A DNA stretch of 64,000 bases from Prorocentrum cordatum (lineage: Eukaryota; Sar; Dinophyceae; Prorocentrales; Prorocentraceae): the NCBI GenBank assembly GCA_963575745.1, contig CAUYUJ010018715.1:51001-115000 (forward strand). Reading direction: 5' to 3'. Under the pieces are notes generated by a model. That model was not told the origin of the DNA. It did not search any database and saw only the letters and a program-made list of their open reading frames with translations. Positions 40,171 through 50,385 of the stretch are shown piece by piece; positions within the stretch are counted from its first letter, which is position 1; each line of letters opens with the position of its first letter. A program made the position numbers and the translations under genes.

Positions 40171-40385
40171 GAGTTACGGACCCATCAGGGGGAGGGGGAG
40201 GAGTTGGACGAGGGGGATGGGGCGACGGGGAGGAGTGCAACAGAGAGAGGGGGAAAAGGAGGAGGAGGAGGAGGAGGAGGAGGAGGAGGAAAAGGAGAAG
40301 GAGGAGTGGCGAGTTGGAGGAGGAGGAGGAGGAGGAGTTGGGTGGGGGGGTGCGACAGGGAGGGGTTGGAGGAGGAAGGGGCGGC
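40171..40385. repeat. (GGA)n arrays
   Basis: Two purine runs, 40258-40310 and 40316-40340, in G-rich surroundings. Confidence 0.85.
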
Positions 40386-40452
40386 CCTCCCCCAGGCGCA
40401 CCTCGAAGTCGGCGCTGCGCCGCTCCTGGGCGCCGCGGCTGCCTCCGCTCTC
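40386..40452 (-). CDS. Candidate small internal exon, unrecognised
   Basis: On the minus strand a long pyrimidine tract ending CCCTCCCTGGCCGCCAG forms a strong acceptor. The following 67 nt read ESGGSRGAQERRSADFEVRL and then GE. The next bases GG|GCCGCC could be a GC donor. Charged, high third-position GC sequence is consistent with the other minus exons. It is too short to identify and sits between two microsatellites. Confidence 0.28.
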
Positions 40453-40539
40453 CTGGCGGCCAGGGAGGGGCGGGGGGACCTCTCCCGCCTGTCGCCTCCC
40501 TCCCAGGATCCCGCCGTCACCTTCATCGCTCCTCCAACC

Positions 40540-40725
40540 TCCTCCCCCCCCCCCCCTCCTCCTCCTCCTCCTCCCTCCTCCTCCTCCTCCTCCTCCTCCT
40601 CCTCCTCCTCCTCCTCCTCTCCTCCTCCTCCTCCTCCTCCTCCTCCTCCTCCTCCTCCTCCTCCTCCTCCTCCTCCCTCCTCCTCCTCCCTCCTCCCGCC
40701 TCCATCCTCTGTCATTGTCTCACAC
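40540..40725. repeat. (CTC)n array
   Basis: Nearly pure CTC for about 140 bp with flanking CCTCC words. Confidence 0.93.
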
Positions 40726-41386
40726 CCCACTCCTCTAGCCCCCCTCCATCCGGCAGCTTGTTGCTTCCTGCAGCCTCCACGATCCCCCCTCCCTCTCTCC
40801 GAATCCTCCACCTCATCCCCTTCCCTCCTGCTGCTGCGCTGCCCAGCATCCTCAATGACATGATCAGCCTCCTCGTCCTCCTCTTCGTCCTCGTCCTCCT
40901 CCTCGTCCTCCTCCTCCTTCCCACCCTGCCTGCAGTCCATCAGTGCTTTCGCGTTCCTCCCGCTGACTTCGTCTGCCTCTTCTACATGACGGCGTTCGCT
41001 TGACGGTGTGGGACGTCCTGGTCGAGGGTGTTCTGTATTATCATGCTTGCTGTCTCCATGGTAGGTCGGAATCGGACCTGGCCCTTTCGGGTTTGCTGAG
41101 GAGGAACAGCCAGATGGAAATCAGGATCATGAGGAGATGCCATGGCAGGGAACAATATGAATATTAGTACAGAGGACGTGAATGCGAAGGGGGGGGAGAA
41201 TGAAGAAGAGGGGGGACGATGGGTAGTGTGCAAACAGACGCATCGCGACGCCTGCGCAGGGTTCTGGTTTTGAGTTGCGCACTGGGGTCGCGTCTCCTCT
41301 TTGCCGCCTCTGTTCTCCTCTGTTCTCCTCTCTCCTTCTCTGGCCTCCTGTCTCCTACTTCCTGCCTGCTCCTACCTGCCTCCTAC
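40726..41386. other. No recognised gene
   Basis: Pyrimidine-rich to about 40930, then unique sequence. 41085-41220 holds GGAACAGCCAGATGGAAATC and an AATATGAATATTAGTAC AT-rich bit. Nothing recognised. Confidence 0.4.
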
Positions 41387-41860
41387 CTCGCCATCCCTAC
41401 TGGGGGGCTTCGAAGTGTGACACTGTCGCCACGTTCGAGGGCTGTTCGGGTGGGATCAGGAGTCGGAGGCTATACAATTTCTCACTAGACCTCGCCATCA
41501 CTGGGGGCTGCGATCTGCGAATCTGTCGCCACTTTCGGGGGCTGCTGGGAAGTGCAGCGGAGTCGGGGGCCATGCAGTTTCTCAATAGACCTCGCCACCC
41601 GGTGGGGGGCTGCGATCTGAGAAACTGTCGCCACTTCCGAGAAATGCCGAGGGGGGGCCTGCTTAATGCGTCGCCATCCTTGGGAGGGGGGCTGCGATCT
41701 GCGAGACCGTCGCCACTTTCCAGGAAAGCTGAGGGGGGCCAGCTTAGCGCGGAGCTACGCAGATCAGAGCGTGAACTCGCCATCCTTTCTGAATCAACAC
41801 ATGTTTGGGTTGTTGTTTAAATTGTTGGTGTATAAGGAACTCGCCATCCCTGGGGGGCCT
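41387..41860. repeat. About 100-bp tandem repeat, four to six units
   Basis: CTCGCCATC starts near 41387, 41491, 41591, 41670, 41774 and 41846. Units share GGGGGCTGCGATCTGCGA, CTGTCGCCACTTTCG and CAATTTCTCA words; lengths range from 72 to 104 bp. Confidence 0.8.
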
Positions 41861-41994
41861 CCCTCCTCGTCCTTCGGTGGCTGTCCTGTGAGTCGTGCAA
41901 CGCGCGCGCGCGCGACATGCCCTGCACAACATACCACGGCCCCCGTGTTATCACCATCCATTCGAATTGAGGCTGGCTCCTCTTCACACTTGGT

Positions 41995-42180
41995 GCAATT
42001 TGTTAGGAGGCAACTACTGGGAGGTCTTCGTCGGAAAGGTTAACGAGAATAAAACCCATTTGCAGGCTACTGCGCCGGATTAGGCAGCGGATTAAGCGGG
42101 ATTAAACCTCATTCAGCGAAATTAAGCCCCATTCAACGGCATTGAGCCGGATTAAACTGAACTGTATTTCGGACCAGGGC
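41995..42180. repeat. Family AA repeat, copy 1
   Basis: GGCAACTACTGGGAGGTCTT, TCGTCGGAAA, GGATTAAGCGGGATTAAAC words and ATTTCGGACCAGGGCAGAGT. Same order at 50205-50385. Confidence 0.7.
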
Positions 42181-42459
42181 AGAGTCAGAATTCCACATCC
42201 CAGGAGTTCCACCCGAAGACTGCGTTGGGTACGTCGCTGGGTAATGTCTAGGCTGTTCCCAGCGGACGGCCTTGATATTCGTCAGCTGTGCAGCGCCGCC
42301 TTGGAGAAGAATGTGCCGTTGACGGTGCAGCCGAGTGCCGAGAACAGAAGCTCAAGCAACGCCAGGGTCGCACACGATGAAGGCTCGGTCGCACGTCCTC
42401 GAGCCAGCGTACACGCCGGTCGGAAGAAGCGGACCAGGATCGAATATCGATGGACGTGA
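42181..42459 (+). CDS. Candidate coding fragment, unrecognised
   Basis: A plus frame reads RWVRRWVMSRLFPADGLDIR, QLCSAALEKNVPLTVQPSAE and RPRASVHAGRKKRTRIEYRW, then TGA. Non-repetitive, balanced composition and a basic C-terminus. It begins inside family AA repeat sequence, so its 5' limit is unclear; an internal ATG is at about 42247. It could be a gene fragment or part of the repeat's parent element. The second AA copy does not carry this sequence. Family unknown. Confidence 0.28.
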   Translation, partial: RVRIPHPRSSTRRLRWVRRWVMSRLFPADGLDIRQLCSAALEKNVPLTVQPSAENRSSSNARVAHDEGSVARPRASVHAGRKKRTRIEYRWT

Positions 42460-43190
42460 TGATGCTCTGTGTGCCTTTGGAGGCCTGTGGAGGCCTCTGG
42501 AGACCTTTGGGAAAATGCTTAGAACATATCCCCTCTTGCCTACAAGTCGGAAGGGAGAAACACGCAGAACCATTGGACCAGAAGGCGTTTAAAGTTTGCT
42601 GGTTTTCGGCACGGAGCGGAGAAAATAAATGAACAACACATGTACATCCACCGCTGAGGTAGAAATTGAGCAGGGACCGACCGTCCTGGCACTCCTATAG
42701 GCCTACCATGACATGTTCTTAGAATCCAATGATTCTCTAAGAACAAAACCATGTTCTTAGAACGTAAGCCCGATGTGCTAAAGCAAGACCGTCCCAGCCA
42801 GAAATGTTCTAAGATCAGTTCGTGGAACCCACAGAACAGGTCCTTAGAACATGGTTTGGTTGGACTACGGGCGCGCCATGACGCTTCGCCTCTGCTTGAA
42901 GAAGAACGTCCAGAACCTGGCACGGCCTTGTATCCCTACGGAAACTTACTTTCAAAAACCAAATGCTCGGCGCCTACCCCATCTCTCTTCATGATTCCTC
43001 TTGCTCATCCACTAACGCACGCACGCGGAATCTCAAGGGGGCACGGGCCCCCTGCTGGGAAAGGTGGGCGCGGGGCCATACTCTTGGCGTGGGCCGTGGA
43101 CTGCGATGGTCTGCCACCTCATCCTACAGGAGTGATGGCGATGAATGTAGCCCTCCATCCATCCTCCTGCCCCCACCTTGCATCATCCAT
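42460..43190. other. Unassigned, with TTCTTAGAAC palindromes
   Basis: 42690-42860 contains ATGTTCTTAGAA, TCTAAGAACAAAACCATG and CCTTAGAACATGG in both orientations, likely a decayed inverted-repeat element. Remainder unrecognised. Confidence 0.4.
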
Positions 43191-43460
43191 CTTCTCCCCC
43201 TCTCCCCCTCCTCTTCGATCCCTCCCCCATCCCTGCCTCCCCTCCCTCCCTCCCTCATCCCCCCCCCCCCACCCTCTCCCCCTCTCCCCCTCCTCCTCCC
43301 CCCCTCCCTCCTCCCCTGCAGCCCTCCCTCCCTCCTCCGCTCTCTCCGTCCCTCCGCCCTCCTCCCCCCCTCCCCCCCTCGCTCTTCCCTTCTCCGTCCG
43401 TCCTCCATCCGCCCCCTCCCTCCTCCCCACCCCCGCCCCCGCCCTCCTCCCCCCCCCCCC
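43191..43460. repeat. CCCTCC-type pyrimidine array
   Basis: Irregular CT-rich array of about 270 bp. Confidence 0.88.
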
Positions 43461-43657
43461 CTCCCCGGGGCAGCGCCTCCGCCTCGCCGCCCGGCGGCGC
43501 CGCCGCCGCCGCCGCGGCCATCGCTGCCGCCCCCGCGGCGCGGGCGGCAGGGAGGCCCCCGCGAGCGAGGCGGGGCGGGGCCCGCCGCCCTCGGCGAGGG
43601 ATGGGGGCGGTGGGCGGGCAGAGGCGGCGGGAGACCTGTACAGGACTCCAGGTGTCG
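43461..43657. other. GC-rich block, coding status unclear
   Basis: GCC/GGC-rich sequence open in nearly all frames. Possible acceptors exist on both strands (plus: GGGGCAG at about 43472; minus: TGTACAG at about 43638). I cannot choose. Confidence 0.25.
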
Positions 43658-43878
43658 TCGGCTGGCGAGGGGAGGCCTTCCCAGAAGGATCAGAGGCAGA
43701 AGCAGGAGGAGAAGGCGACGTCTTGTTGTTCAGAAGGTTCGGAAGCCCCCCCGGCCTCGTGAGAAAGCGTTCCTGTGCCTTCCCCGAAGGCACGAAACAC
43801 TTCTCGGAAGGCCTGAGGGCTTCTGAGAAGCCCCGCCGCCTTCCTTCTCATTCCCCCCCCCCTCGCTCGCCACCGAAT
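43658..43878. mobile_element. Family B element, copy 4
   Basis: GTCGGCTGGCGAGGGGAGGC at left, CCCTCGCTCGCCACCGA at right, with CTTCTCGGAAGGCCTGAGGG and GGCTTCTGAGAAGC within. Confidence 0.7.
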
Positions 43879-44084
43879 GTTGACGTCGCGCAAGCCCGCG
43901 AGGGGGCATGGGGTCCAAGTGAAGGACACAACAGGCAACCATCAGGCCTGGACCCCTCTGGGGGTCCAAACGCATCAGTTTTCCAAGCTGCGTCCAGCCG
44001 TGGCGACAATAGGGCATCCCGAAGTCCACCTGCGGTTGTCTAAACTGGGCCCCCTCTCAGAGTCGAGTCCTCCTCCGCCGTCTC

Positions 44085-44990
44085 TTCCTTATCATCCTCC
44101 TTCTCCATTCCTGTTTCCTCATGAAAAACCGTGCCTGTCACACCCCGAGGCCGGTCGAAACGGCCGGCCAGGCGATTCGCCTAAGACTTCCTCACCATGT
44201 ATGACCATGAAGCTTAAACGTTGGCAATCGTTTCACCGATGGAGGGCGGGCGGTTTTCAAAATGTGGCTCTCGCCTCTGCACCGCACACATCTGTTTTAA
44301 ACATATGCAAGAAATTCGCGGGCTGAGGGCGGGTCGTTGTCAAAATGTGGCTCTCGCCTTAGCGCCGTGCACAGTCGTTCAAAAGTTCGCAGCAGTTTCG
44401 TGGATTGAGGGCGGGTCATTTTCAACTGGTGGCTATCGTCTTAGCACCGCGCACATTCGAATCAAGATTTTGCAACCTCTTCGCGGATTGAGGGCGAGTC
44501 ATCTTCAACATGTGGCTCTCGCCATAGCGCCGCGCACTCTTGACCTGTTACTAGCACGTTTGCAAGAACTTAATGGATTGAGGGCGGGCCATGTTCAACA
44601 TGTTGCTCTCGCCTGAGCGCCCCGCACCTTCGTTTTCAAAACTTGCGAAGACCCTCAGGAATGCTTATAGTCAACGTACCAGAAATTGTAGTCTGGACCG
44701 GTTTACGATTGCCAGGGCGCAACAGTTACTTTGATTCACGGTGCTGAAGCTCCAGGAACGGTGTTCTGGTACGAACCAGAATCACCAAGACCGTACAATC
44801 AATCGAGTCTCGTGGGGTTGAAGTTATTTGAATGGTGTTTGGCACGCTTCAAGATTTTTACACGGTAATTCCCCAACGGGGGGATTCCGTGTGGAGATGC
44901 AGCCTTGAAGGGGCCCATGGAAGGGAGCCTGGAGGGAGGGTGCATTCCAACATCTATGATGAGCATTTGGGTTTGCACTGGTCATCCGCC
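44085..44990 (-). repeat. Composite repeat BB, copy 3 (reverse)
   Basis: CTTCCTCACCATGTATGACC, then five or so units with GGATTGAGGGCGGGTC and AATGTGGCTCTCGCC, then a GGCACGCTTCAAGATTTTT segment and GGAGGGAGGGTGCATTCC... next to a CTC array at 45000-45110. Confidence 0.75.
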
Positions 44991-45389
44991 CCTTCCTCCT
45001 TCCTCCTTCCTCCTCCTCCTCCTCCTCCTCCTCCTTCTCCTCCTCATCCTCCTCCTCCTCCTCCTCCGCCTCCGCCTCCGCCTCCGCCTCCTCCTCCTCC
45101 TCCCCCTTCCCTCCTCGTGCAGTAAATGCAGTGTTGGATCAAAGTCCGCACGCGCGCGGCTTTCACATGGCCCCGAAACCCCAGGAGACCTCGAAAGCCC
45201 ACAATATCTAACCGCGCGGTCAGTCACAGCACCATGTCAAGACCCTGGAGACCCCATCCTCGGAGAACGACCCGAGTCCTAAAGCCGTGCGATCATCCCG
45301 AATCCGGACTGACTCACCACACGGTGTGGTCCCCCCTCCTCCTCCTCCTCCTCCTCCTCCTCCTCCTCCTCCTCCTCCTCCTCCATTCC
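44991..45389. repeat. Two (CTC)n arrays and 200 bp of unique sequence
   Basis: CTC arrays at about 45010-45110 and 45330-45385, with a CCGCCT sub-run in the first. Between them nothing is recognised. Confidence 0.75.
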
Positions 45390-46400
45390 TTCTCCTTGTA
45401 GACAACTCCTCCCTGTCGCACCCCGAAGACAGTTTTTATGGTGGGCCGGGCGTTTCGCCTGAGACTTCCTCACCACTCATGATTCTGAAACTTACAGGTG
45501 GCAGCAGTTTCACAGATTGAGGGCGGGTCGGTTTCAAAATGTGGCTCTCGCCTTAGGGCCTCGCACATTTTCTTTCAAACTTTGCAAGAGTTTCTCAGAT
45601 GGAGGGCGGGTCGTTTTCAAAATGTGGCTCTCGCCTGAGCGCTGCGCACATTCGTTTTCAAAATTTGCAAGAGCTTCACGGATCGAGGTCGGGTCGTTGT
45701 CAAAATGTGGCTCTCGCCGTAGCGACGCGAACATTCGTTTTCAACATTTGCAAGAGTTTCACGGATCGAGGGCAGATCCTTTTCAAAACGTGGCTCTCGC
45801 CATAGCGCCGCGCACATTCGTTTTCAACATGTGCAATGGGTTTCAAGGATTGAGGGCGGGTGGTTTGCAAAATGTGGCTCCCGCAATAGCGCCGCGCACA
45901 TTGGTTTTCAACATGTGCAAGAGCTTCTCGGATAAGGGCGGGTGGTTTTCAACATGTTGCTCTCGCCTCACCGCCGCGCACATTCTTGATAAGAAATTGA
46001 AGGATTCACGGGTTGAGGGCGGGTGGTGTTCAAAATGTGGCTCTCGCCCTAGCGCCGCGCACACTGGTTTTCAACAATTTGCAAAAGTTTCCCAGATTCC
46101 CGTGATGAGCGTATCAGACATGTTCGGAAGTATACATTATTGTGCGGGTGCAACAAGTATGGTGATTCGCGGAGTTGAAATCCATACGTTGGCGTTATGG
46201 CACGAGTCCGGATCGCCAAAACGCAGCAGTCAGATTGATACGTGGCGTTGGAATCCCGAGAACAATGTTTTGGCATGCTTCAGGATCTTCAAACGGTTGT
46301 CTTCCAACGAGGCAGTTCCCCCAATGGAAATGAACCGTGGTAGGGGCCTCTGAAGAGAGAGCCTGGAGGGAGGGTGAATGCCAACATCGTTGATGACTCT
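45390..46400 (-). repeat. Composite repeat BB, copy 4 (reverse, longest)
   Basis: Seven or so 83-bp units (unit start GATCGAGG at 45681 and 45764, exactly 83 apart), each GAGGGCGGGTNGTTTTCAAA, ATGTGGCTCTCGCC, GCGCCGCGCACATTCG and TTTGCAAGAG. Then the GCATGCTTCAGGATCTTC segment and CTTGGGCTTCCACTGGTCC beside a CTC array. Confidence 0.82.
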
Positions 46401-46413
46401 TGGGCTTCCACTG

Positions 46414-46500
46414 GTCCTCCTCCTCCTCCTCCTCCTCCTCCTCCTCCTCCCCCTCCTCCTCCTCCTCCTCCTCCTCCTCCTCCTCCTCCTCCCCCTCCCT
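46414..46500. repeat. (CTC)n array
   Basis: Short pure trinucleotide run joined to composite repeat copy 4. Confidence 0.9.
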
Positions 46501-46598
46501 TCCGCAGCTAGCCTCCCTCCTGGCAAAAGGGAGGCTGGCGCGCGTGCGCGCGCGGCTCGCGCAAGGGCGCGCCCCCCGTCGGCGGTGGCCCGCGGGCG

Positions 46599-46643
46599 CT
46601 CCTCGTAAATCTGCTGGCACAGCTCGCGCGTGGGCGCCATGAC
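46599..46643 (-). CDS. DEAD-box RNA helicase exon fragment, motif Ia
   Basis: After a CCCGGAG acceptor on the minus strand, 45 nt read VMAPTRELCQQIYEE. APTREL is motif Ia of superfamily 2 DEAD-box helicases, which contacts RNA; the trailing QQIYEE fits the helix that follows. Possible noncanonical donors (GA or GC) follow. The fragment with motif I lies 9.4 kb away at 56089-56172 on the same strand and upstream in transcription order, as expected for one gene. Motif Ib, DEAD, SAT and the C-terminal domain were not found downstream. It could be an exon of a live gene with giant introns or a relic. A family A element lies immediately 5' of it on the minus strand (46686-46980). Confidence 0.6.
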
Positions 46644-46685
46644 CTCCGGGCGCCACGAAGGCCGCGCCGAGCAGCGAGGGGCTCG

Positions 46686-46980
46686 CCATCGCTCGGACGT
46701 CCATTTCCCGTGCATGTTTCGGTCTCGCGCGTGTGTTTTTTGCTCGATGGTCCAAGATCGTCCTCAATTGACTACCTACCAGACCACCCCAACCCAACCC
46801 GAAGACCCGAATTTCGGGTTGGGGGGGGTATGGGTTCCACACGTGTTTTTTCGATGTTCCCGGACCCCCCCCACTAGAAATCGAGGGTAAATCTGAGCCT
46901 TCGGGTTAGGTTGGGGTGGTTTGGTGGGGGGTGATCAATGGCTCTCGCCGAGAGAAAAAGGCACACGTCCGAGCGATGCC
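46686..46980. mobile_element. Family A element, copy 4, with a second element inside
   Basis: Left CCATCGCTCGGACGT and right ACGTCCGAGCGATGCC arms. The interior carries another inverted-repeat element: CCAGACCACCCCAACCCAAC at about 46768 and GTTAGGTTGGGGTGGTTTGG at about 46904 pair over about 26 bp. It sits within 45 bp of the helicase motif Ia exon. Confidence 0.8.
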
Positions 46981-47567
46981 AGGTTGGTGCGCGCGGCCCG
47001 CCGACTGCCGCGCGCGCTGCGGCGGTCGCGGCCTGCGCGCTCGGGCCTGCGCCCCCCCCCCCCGCCCGCCCCTCCCGTGGCCCTGGGCCTCCGTGGCCCG
47101 CGGCCTGCCGATCGCTGCATGCGATGCTGGCTGCCGCGGCCTGCGTGTCTGGACTCGGCGATGCATCGCCCGTAAATCGGCGCCGAGCCCCAAGTGCTGA
47201 GTCCGCGTGCTTCTGGACGGGGGGGGCCATCGGTCCCCTTATCGGCGATGAGTGGCCGATTTGGGGGCGATGCGTTCCTCCCTGGTGCCATCCCGCCGAA
47301 CGCTGCCCCTGAAAGAGAAGCCCTGGTCCCTTGGCGCGCGGCCAGCTGATCGTTGCAAGCGGTGCGGCCGTAGCGGTCAGCGTGCTCGAATTCCCCCCCG
47401 TGGCCCAAGGCCCTAGGCTTTTGGTGCGCGCGGCCAGCCAAGCCCATCGTGGCGCACGATGAGGCACTCGCGGCATGCGTGCTGGGGGTTGCCCCCCCCC
47501 CGTGGCCCTGGGCCTTTGGTGTGCGTGAGGCCTGCGGGCTTGGGCTTTGCCGCCCCCCCCTCCACGC
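46981..47567. other. Family P fragment and CCGTGGCCC repeats
   Basis: CCGTGGCCCTGGGCCT occurs at about 47076 and 47500 and as CCGTGGCCCAAGGCCC at 47398. Family P words lie at 47150-47300. The minus frame next to the element reads AAVGGPRAPTW, which could be helicase sequence before motif Ia, but the repetitive context argues against it. Confidence 0.4.
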
Positions 47568-47814
47568 CTCTGTGGGCCCCGGAAACGGCAAGGCCGTTTT
47601 TTTCACCGTTTCCCCCAAAATGTTCCCTGAGAATGGAAACGGCAGAAAACGGCGACCGGAAACAGCAACAAAACGGCTCCAGGATGGGAACCGGAGCCGG
47701 AGCCGGTCAAACAACGGCGACGGAAGCGGTAAACAAAACGGCGTCGGAACCGGCCAGAAAACGGCAGAACGGAAGCGGTAAAAAAACGGCCCTGTCGCTT
47801 CAGGGCCCACTGAG
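47568..47814 (+). mobile_element. Family D element, copy 2
   Basis: CTCTGTGGGCC at left and GGGCCCACTGAG at right. Same internal order as copy 1, including GGCTCCAGGATGGGAACCGG. Confidence 0.8.
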
Positions 47815-48084
47815 ACTCTACGCACGCTGCGCACCGGGCGTCGCTCCCACGAACGGCCGCTGTGGCGCGCAGCGGGGGCACAAAAGGTGGGGGCGGCCCC
47901 CACGGCGGGTCAGAGCCCGTGAGAGCCGCCTTGCCGTGCGCGGAGGGCGGGCGACGACCGGTCGAGGAGCTGGATCGCCGCGCTGTGGAGGGCGCGCCCG
48001 TCCCAAGCCGATGGGGGAAGGTAGAGGGGGGATACGAAAGGAGGAGGAGAGGAGGAGGAGGAGGGGGAGGAGGAGGGGGAAGAA
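47815..48084. other. GC-rich, no clear gene
   Basis: Open in several frames; a GGA run at about 48040-48075 leads into the composite repeat. Nothing recognised. Confidence 0.3.
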
Positions 48085-48334
48085 GACCAGCGTAAACTCA
48101 AGGTGCGACCACGATGTTGCAATCAGTGTTCGCTCCAAGATCTCTCTTCACAAGTCTGACCCCAATGTATCGCCATCGCGGGGGAGTGCTCCATTGGAAG
48201 ACAATCGTCTGGGAATCCTGAATCGTGCCACAACATGATTACCATCCCGAGGACTTCAACAACGAGAATGTTTGTGAATGCTGTCCGGACATTCCTAAGT
48301 CGCGCCAGGATGCCATTCCGGGAACTTCATTCCA
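48085..48334 (+). repeat. Composite repeat BB, copy 5 (partial, no minisatellite)
   Basis: CCAGCGTAAACTCAAGGTGC, TTGGAAGACAATCGTCTGGG and GAATCGTGCCACAACATGAT correspond to the left segment of copies 1 and 2. Confidence 0.6.
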
Positions 48335-48785
48335 GGGACTTCGGCCATACGACCCAAAGAGGCCCCCAAGAGGCGTCCCAAGCGAGCCCCAAAAATCAGA
48401 AATCGTCAAACTCCCATCGTGAAATGATCATGTTTCCCATATTGGCCTCTTGCGGTTTCGCAATGTCCGACGCGGGCCACGAAACCTTCCATATCCTCCC
48501 AGGACGGCCTTGGCAACTGCAGAGAGAGGTCCAGGAGGGCCCGCTGACGGCCCAAGAAGCGCCCAAAACGGCCCAAGAGGGCCTCCAGACGGCTCCAAGA
48601 GGGAGCCTGGAGGGAAACTTTTTGGCCCTGTGGCTCCGAGATTCCCTCATCCTGCTGCAATAACCTCCCAAGAGGGTGCCAAGGAACCCCAAGCGAGGCC
48701 CAAAAAGCCCCTAACAGGCTCCCGGGCAACCCTCACGAGGCCCTTGCACTACCTCCAAGACGCCCCCGTGGCGTCTCAAGACCAG
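48335..48785. repeat. CCCAAGA-type repeat region, block 2
   Basis: Units such as CCCAAGAGGC and CCAAGCGAGCCCC on both sides of a non-repetitive centre (48400-48530). Confidence 0.65.
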
Positions 48786-48794
48786 ATTGTCACT

Positions 48795-49044
48795 CCTCCT
48801 CCTCCTCCTCCTCCTCCTCCTCCTCCTCCTCCTCCTCCTCCTCCTCCTCTCCGCGGCGAGCCTGGGGGGCATGTGAGAAGGGGCGGGCCTTCTCAGAAGG
48901 CTCGGAAGTCGCCAGGCCTTCTGAGAAGTGTTCGAAGCCTTCCCCGAAGGCGCAAGGGAATTCTTGGAGGGGCGCGAGTGCTTCTGAGAAGCCCTCTGCC
49001 TTCCGAGAGGGCCTTCGCCTGCTCACTTCCCCCCCTCGCTCGAC
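48795..49044. mobile_element. (CTC)n array and family B element, copy 5
   Basis: A CTC run (48795-48850) abuts the left arm CGCGGCGAGCCTGGGGGGC; the right end reads CCCCCTCGCTCGACGCC. TTCTCAGAAGG and CTTCTGAGAAG palindromes inside. A second CTC run follows at 49058-49092. Confidence 0.7.
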
Positions 49045-50204
49045 GCCAATCCTCTGCCCTCCTCCTCCTCCTCCTCCTCCGTCCTCCTCCTCCACTCTCC
49101 TGCAGGCGAGGTGGATCGGAGAGGGCGCGCAGAGAGGACCCGAAACCCTTCCGAGGGCCATACTGCCATACAGATGCAGAAGGCAAGGGCCGCGAAACCC
49201 AGAACACGAGGGCACCCTGATTCGGCAGGGTCGACCCACTAGTCGGCCTCCACTGTACTCCGTCCTCCTCCACGGTTGACGCGGCCGCACCGATCGCAGC
49301 GCCCTCGTGGCTGCAAGCGGGTGCCTCTTCCCATCGCGAGTCCGCTGGTGCGCCGGAGAGCTGCGTCGCGGGCCAGAGTCCCGACACCAGGCCGACACGC
49401 CGTCCGCATCCACCACGTATCCCCCAAGAGCTCCAGAAGATCGATCGGCCAGAGGACGAGTGGGAAAGCGGGAGGAGAAGGACGAGGGGCAGAGGAAAAA
49501 GAGACTAAGTACGAGGTCGAGGGGGAGAAGTATGGGGAGAGGAACGATATGACTTCCTGGACCCAATCCTCGTGTCGTCGCCTTCTCCTGACAATCCTCC
49601 GCTTACCCTCGCCCCAGCATTCGAACCTCGACCCCATGACTCTCCTGCACCTCATCTACATCCCCCGTCACCCTCCTGACCCTCCTGGCCAACAGCTTAT
49701 CAGCATCGGTTCCCGGAGGTAGTGCATCCTGAATCAATATCTGACGACGGTCTTGAATCTTGACGCGGGCCCCAGGAGAAACCGAGCCGTGTGTTTTGAT
49801 TCGATCGTCTGCCCCCCCGCCCCCCCCACCCATCCACCCCTCATGTAAAAAGGCCGTCCACGGCGACGAACACCGAAAACCGACCGAACAGGGCTGAATC
49901 TCAAGGGTGTTTCTCGTTTTCGTTTTGTTTTCGTTGTCCCTCGCTTTTGTCTCGCATCCTCCTTTACCGCAAAACGAAGTCGAAAAGAAAGCAGCCCACG
50001 AAATCACCCGACGTACCGTTTATGTCCAGCCATGCGACCGAGGCGCCCCTGAAAAAAAGAAGCCGCCGGGCCGACGCGCGCAGCGACGCGGCAGCGACAC
50101 GCCAGCCGACCGACCTGGGCCGACCGGGCGCAGCAGCTTGGCGACGCGGCCGAGCCGGCCGACCGAGCCGCTGACACCTCTTCCTTTTGCCGGTTCCCCC
50201 CTAC
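49045..50204. other. No firm gene in 1.1 kb
   Basis: 49195-49260 has a fragment resembling the end of family C (AGGGCACCCTGATTCGGCAG, CCTCCACTGTACTC). 49370-49720 is open on the plus strand in more than one frame (best peptide PPRIPQELQKIDRPEDEWES). 50022-50174 has a plus ATG frame starting MSSHATEAPLKKRSRR. None is supported by splice signals or similarity. Confidence 0.3.
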
Positions 50205-50385
50205 GTTAGGAAGCAACTACTGGGAGGTTTTCGTCGGAAAAACAAAGGAGGATTAAGCCCCACTGGGGGGCTCTTACGCCGGAAAGGGCCTCGGATTAAG
50301 CGGGATTAACATGGATTTAGCTTTCGCAGGATTAAGCCGGATAAAGCGGGATTAAAACGGATTAAGCCGGGTTTCGGACCGGGGC
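50205..50385. repeat. Family AA repeat, copy 2
   Basis: GAAGCAACTACTGGGAGGTT, repeated CGGATTAAGC/GGATTAA words and TTTCGGACCGGGGCAGAATC. Confidence 0.7.
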
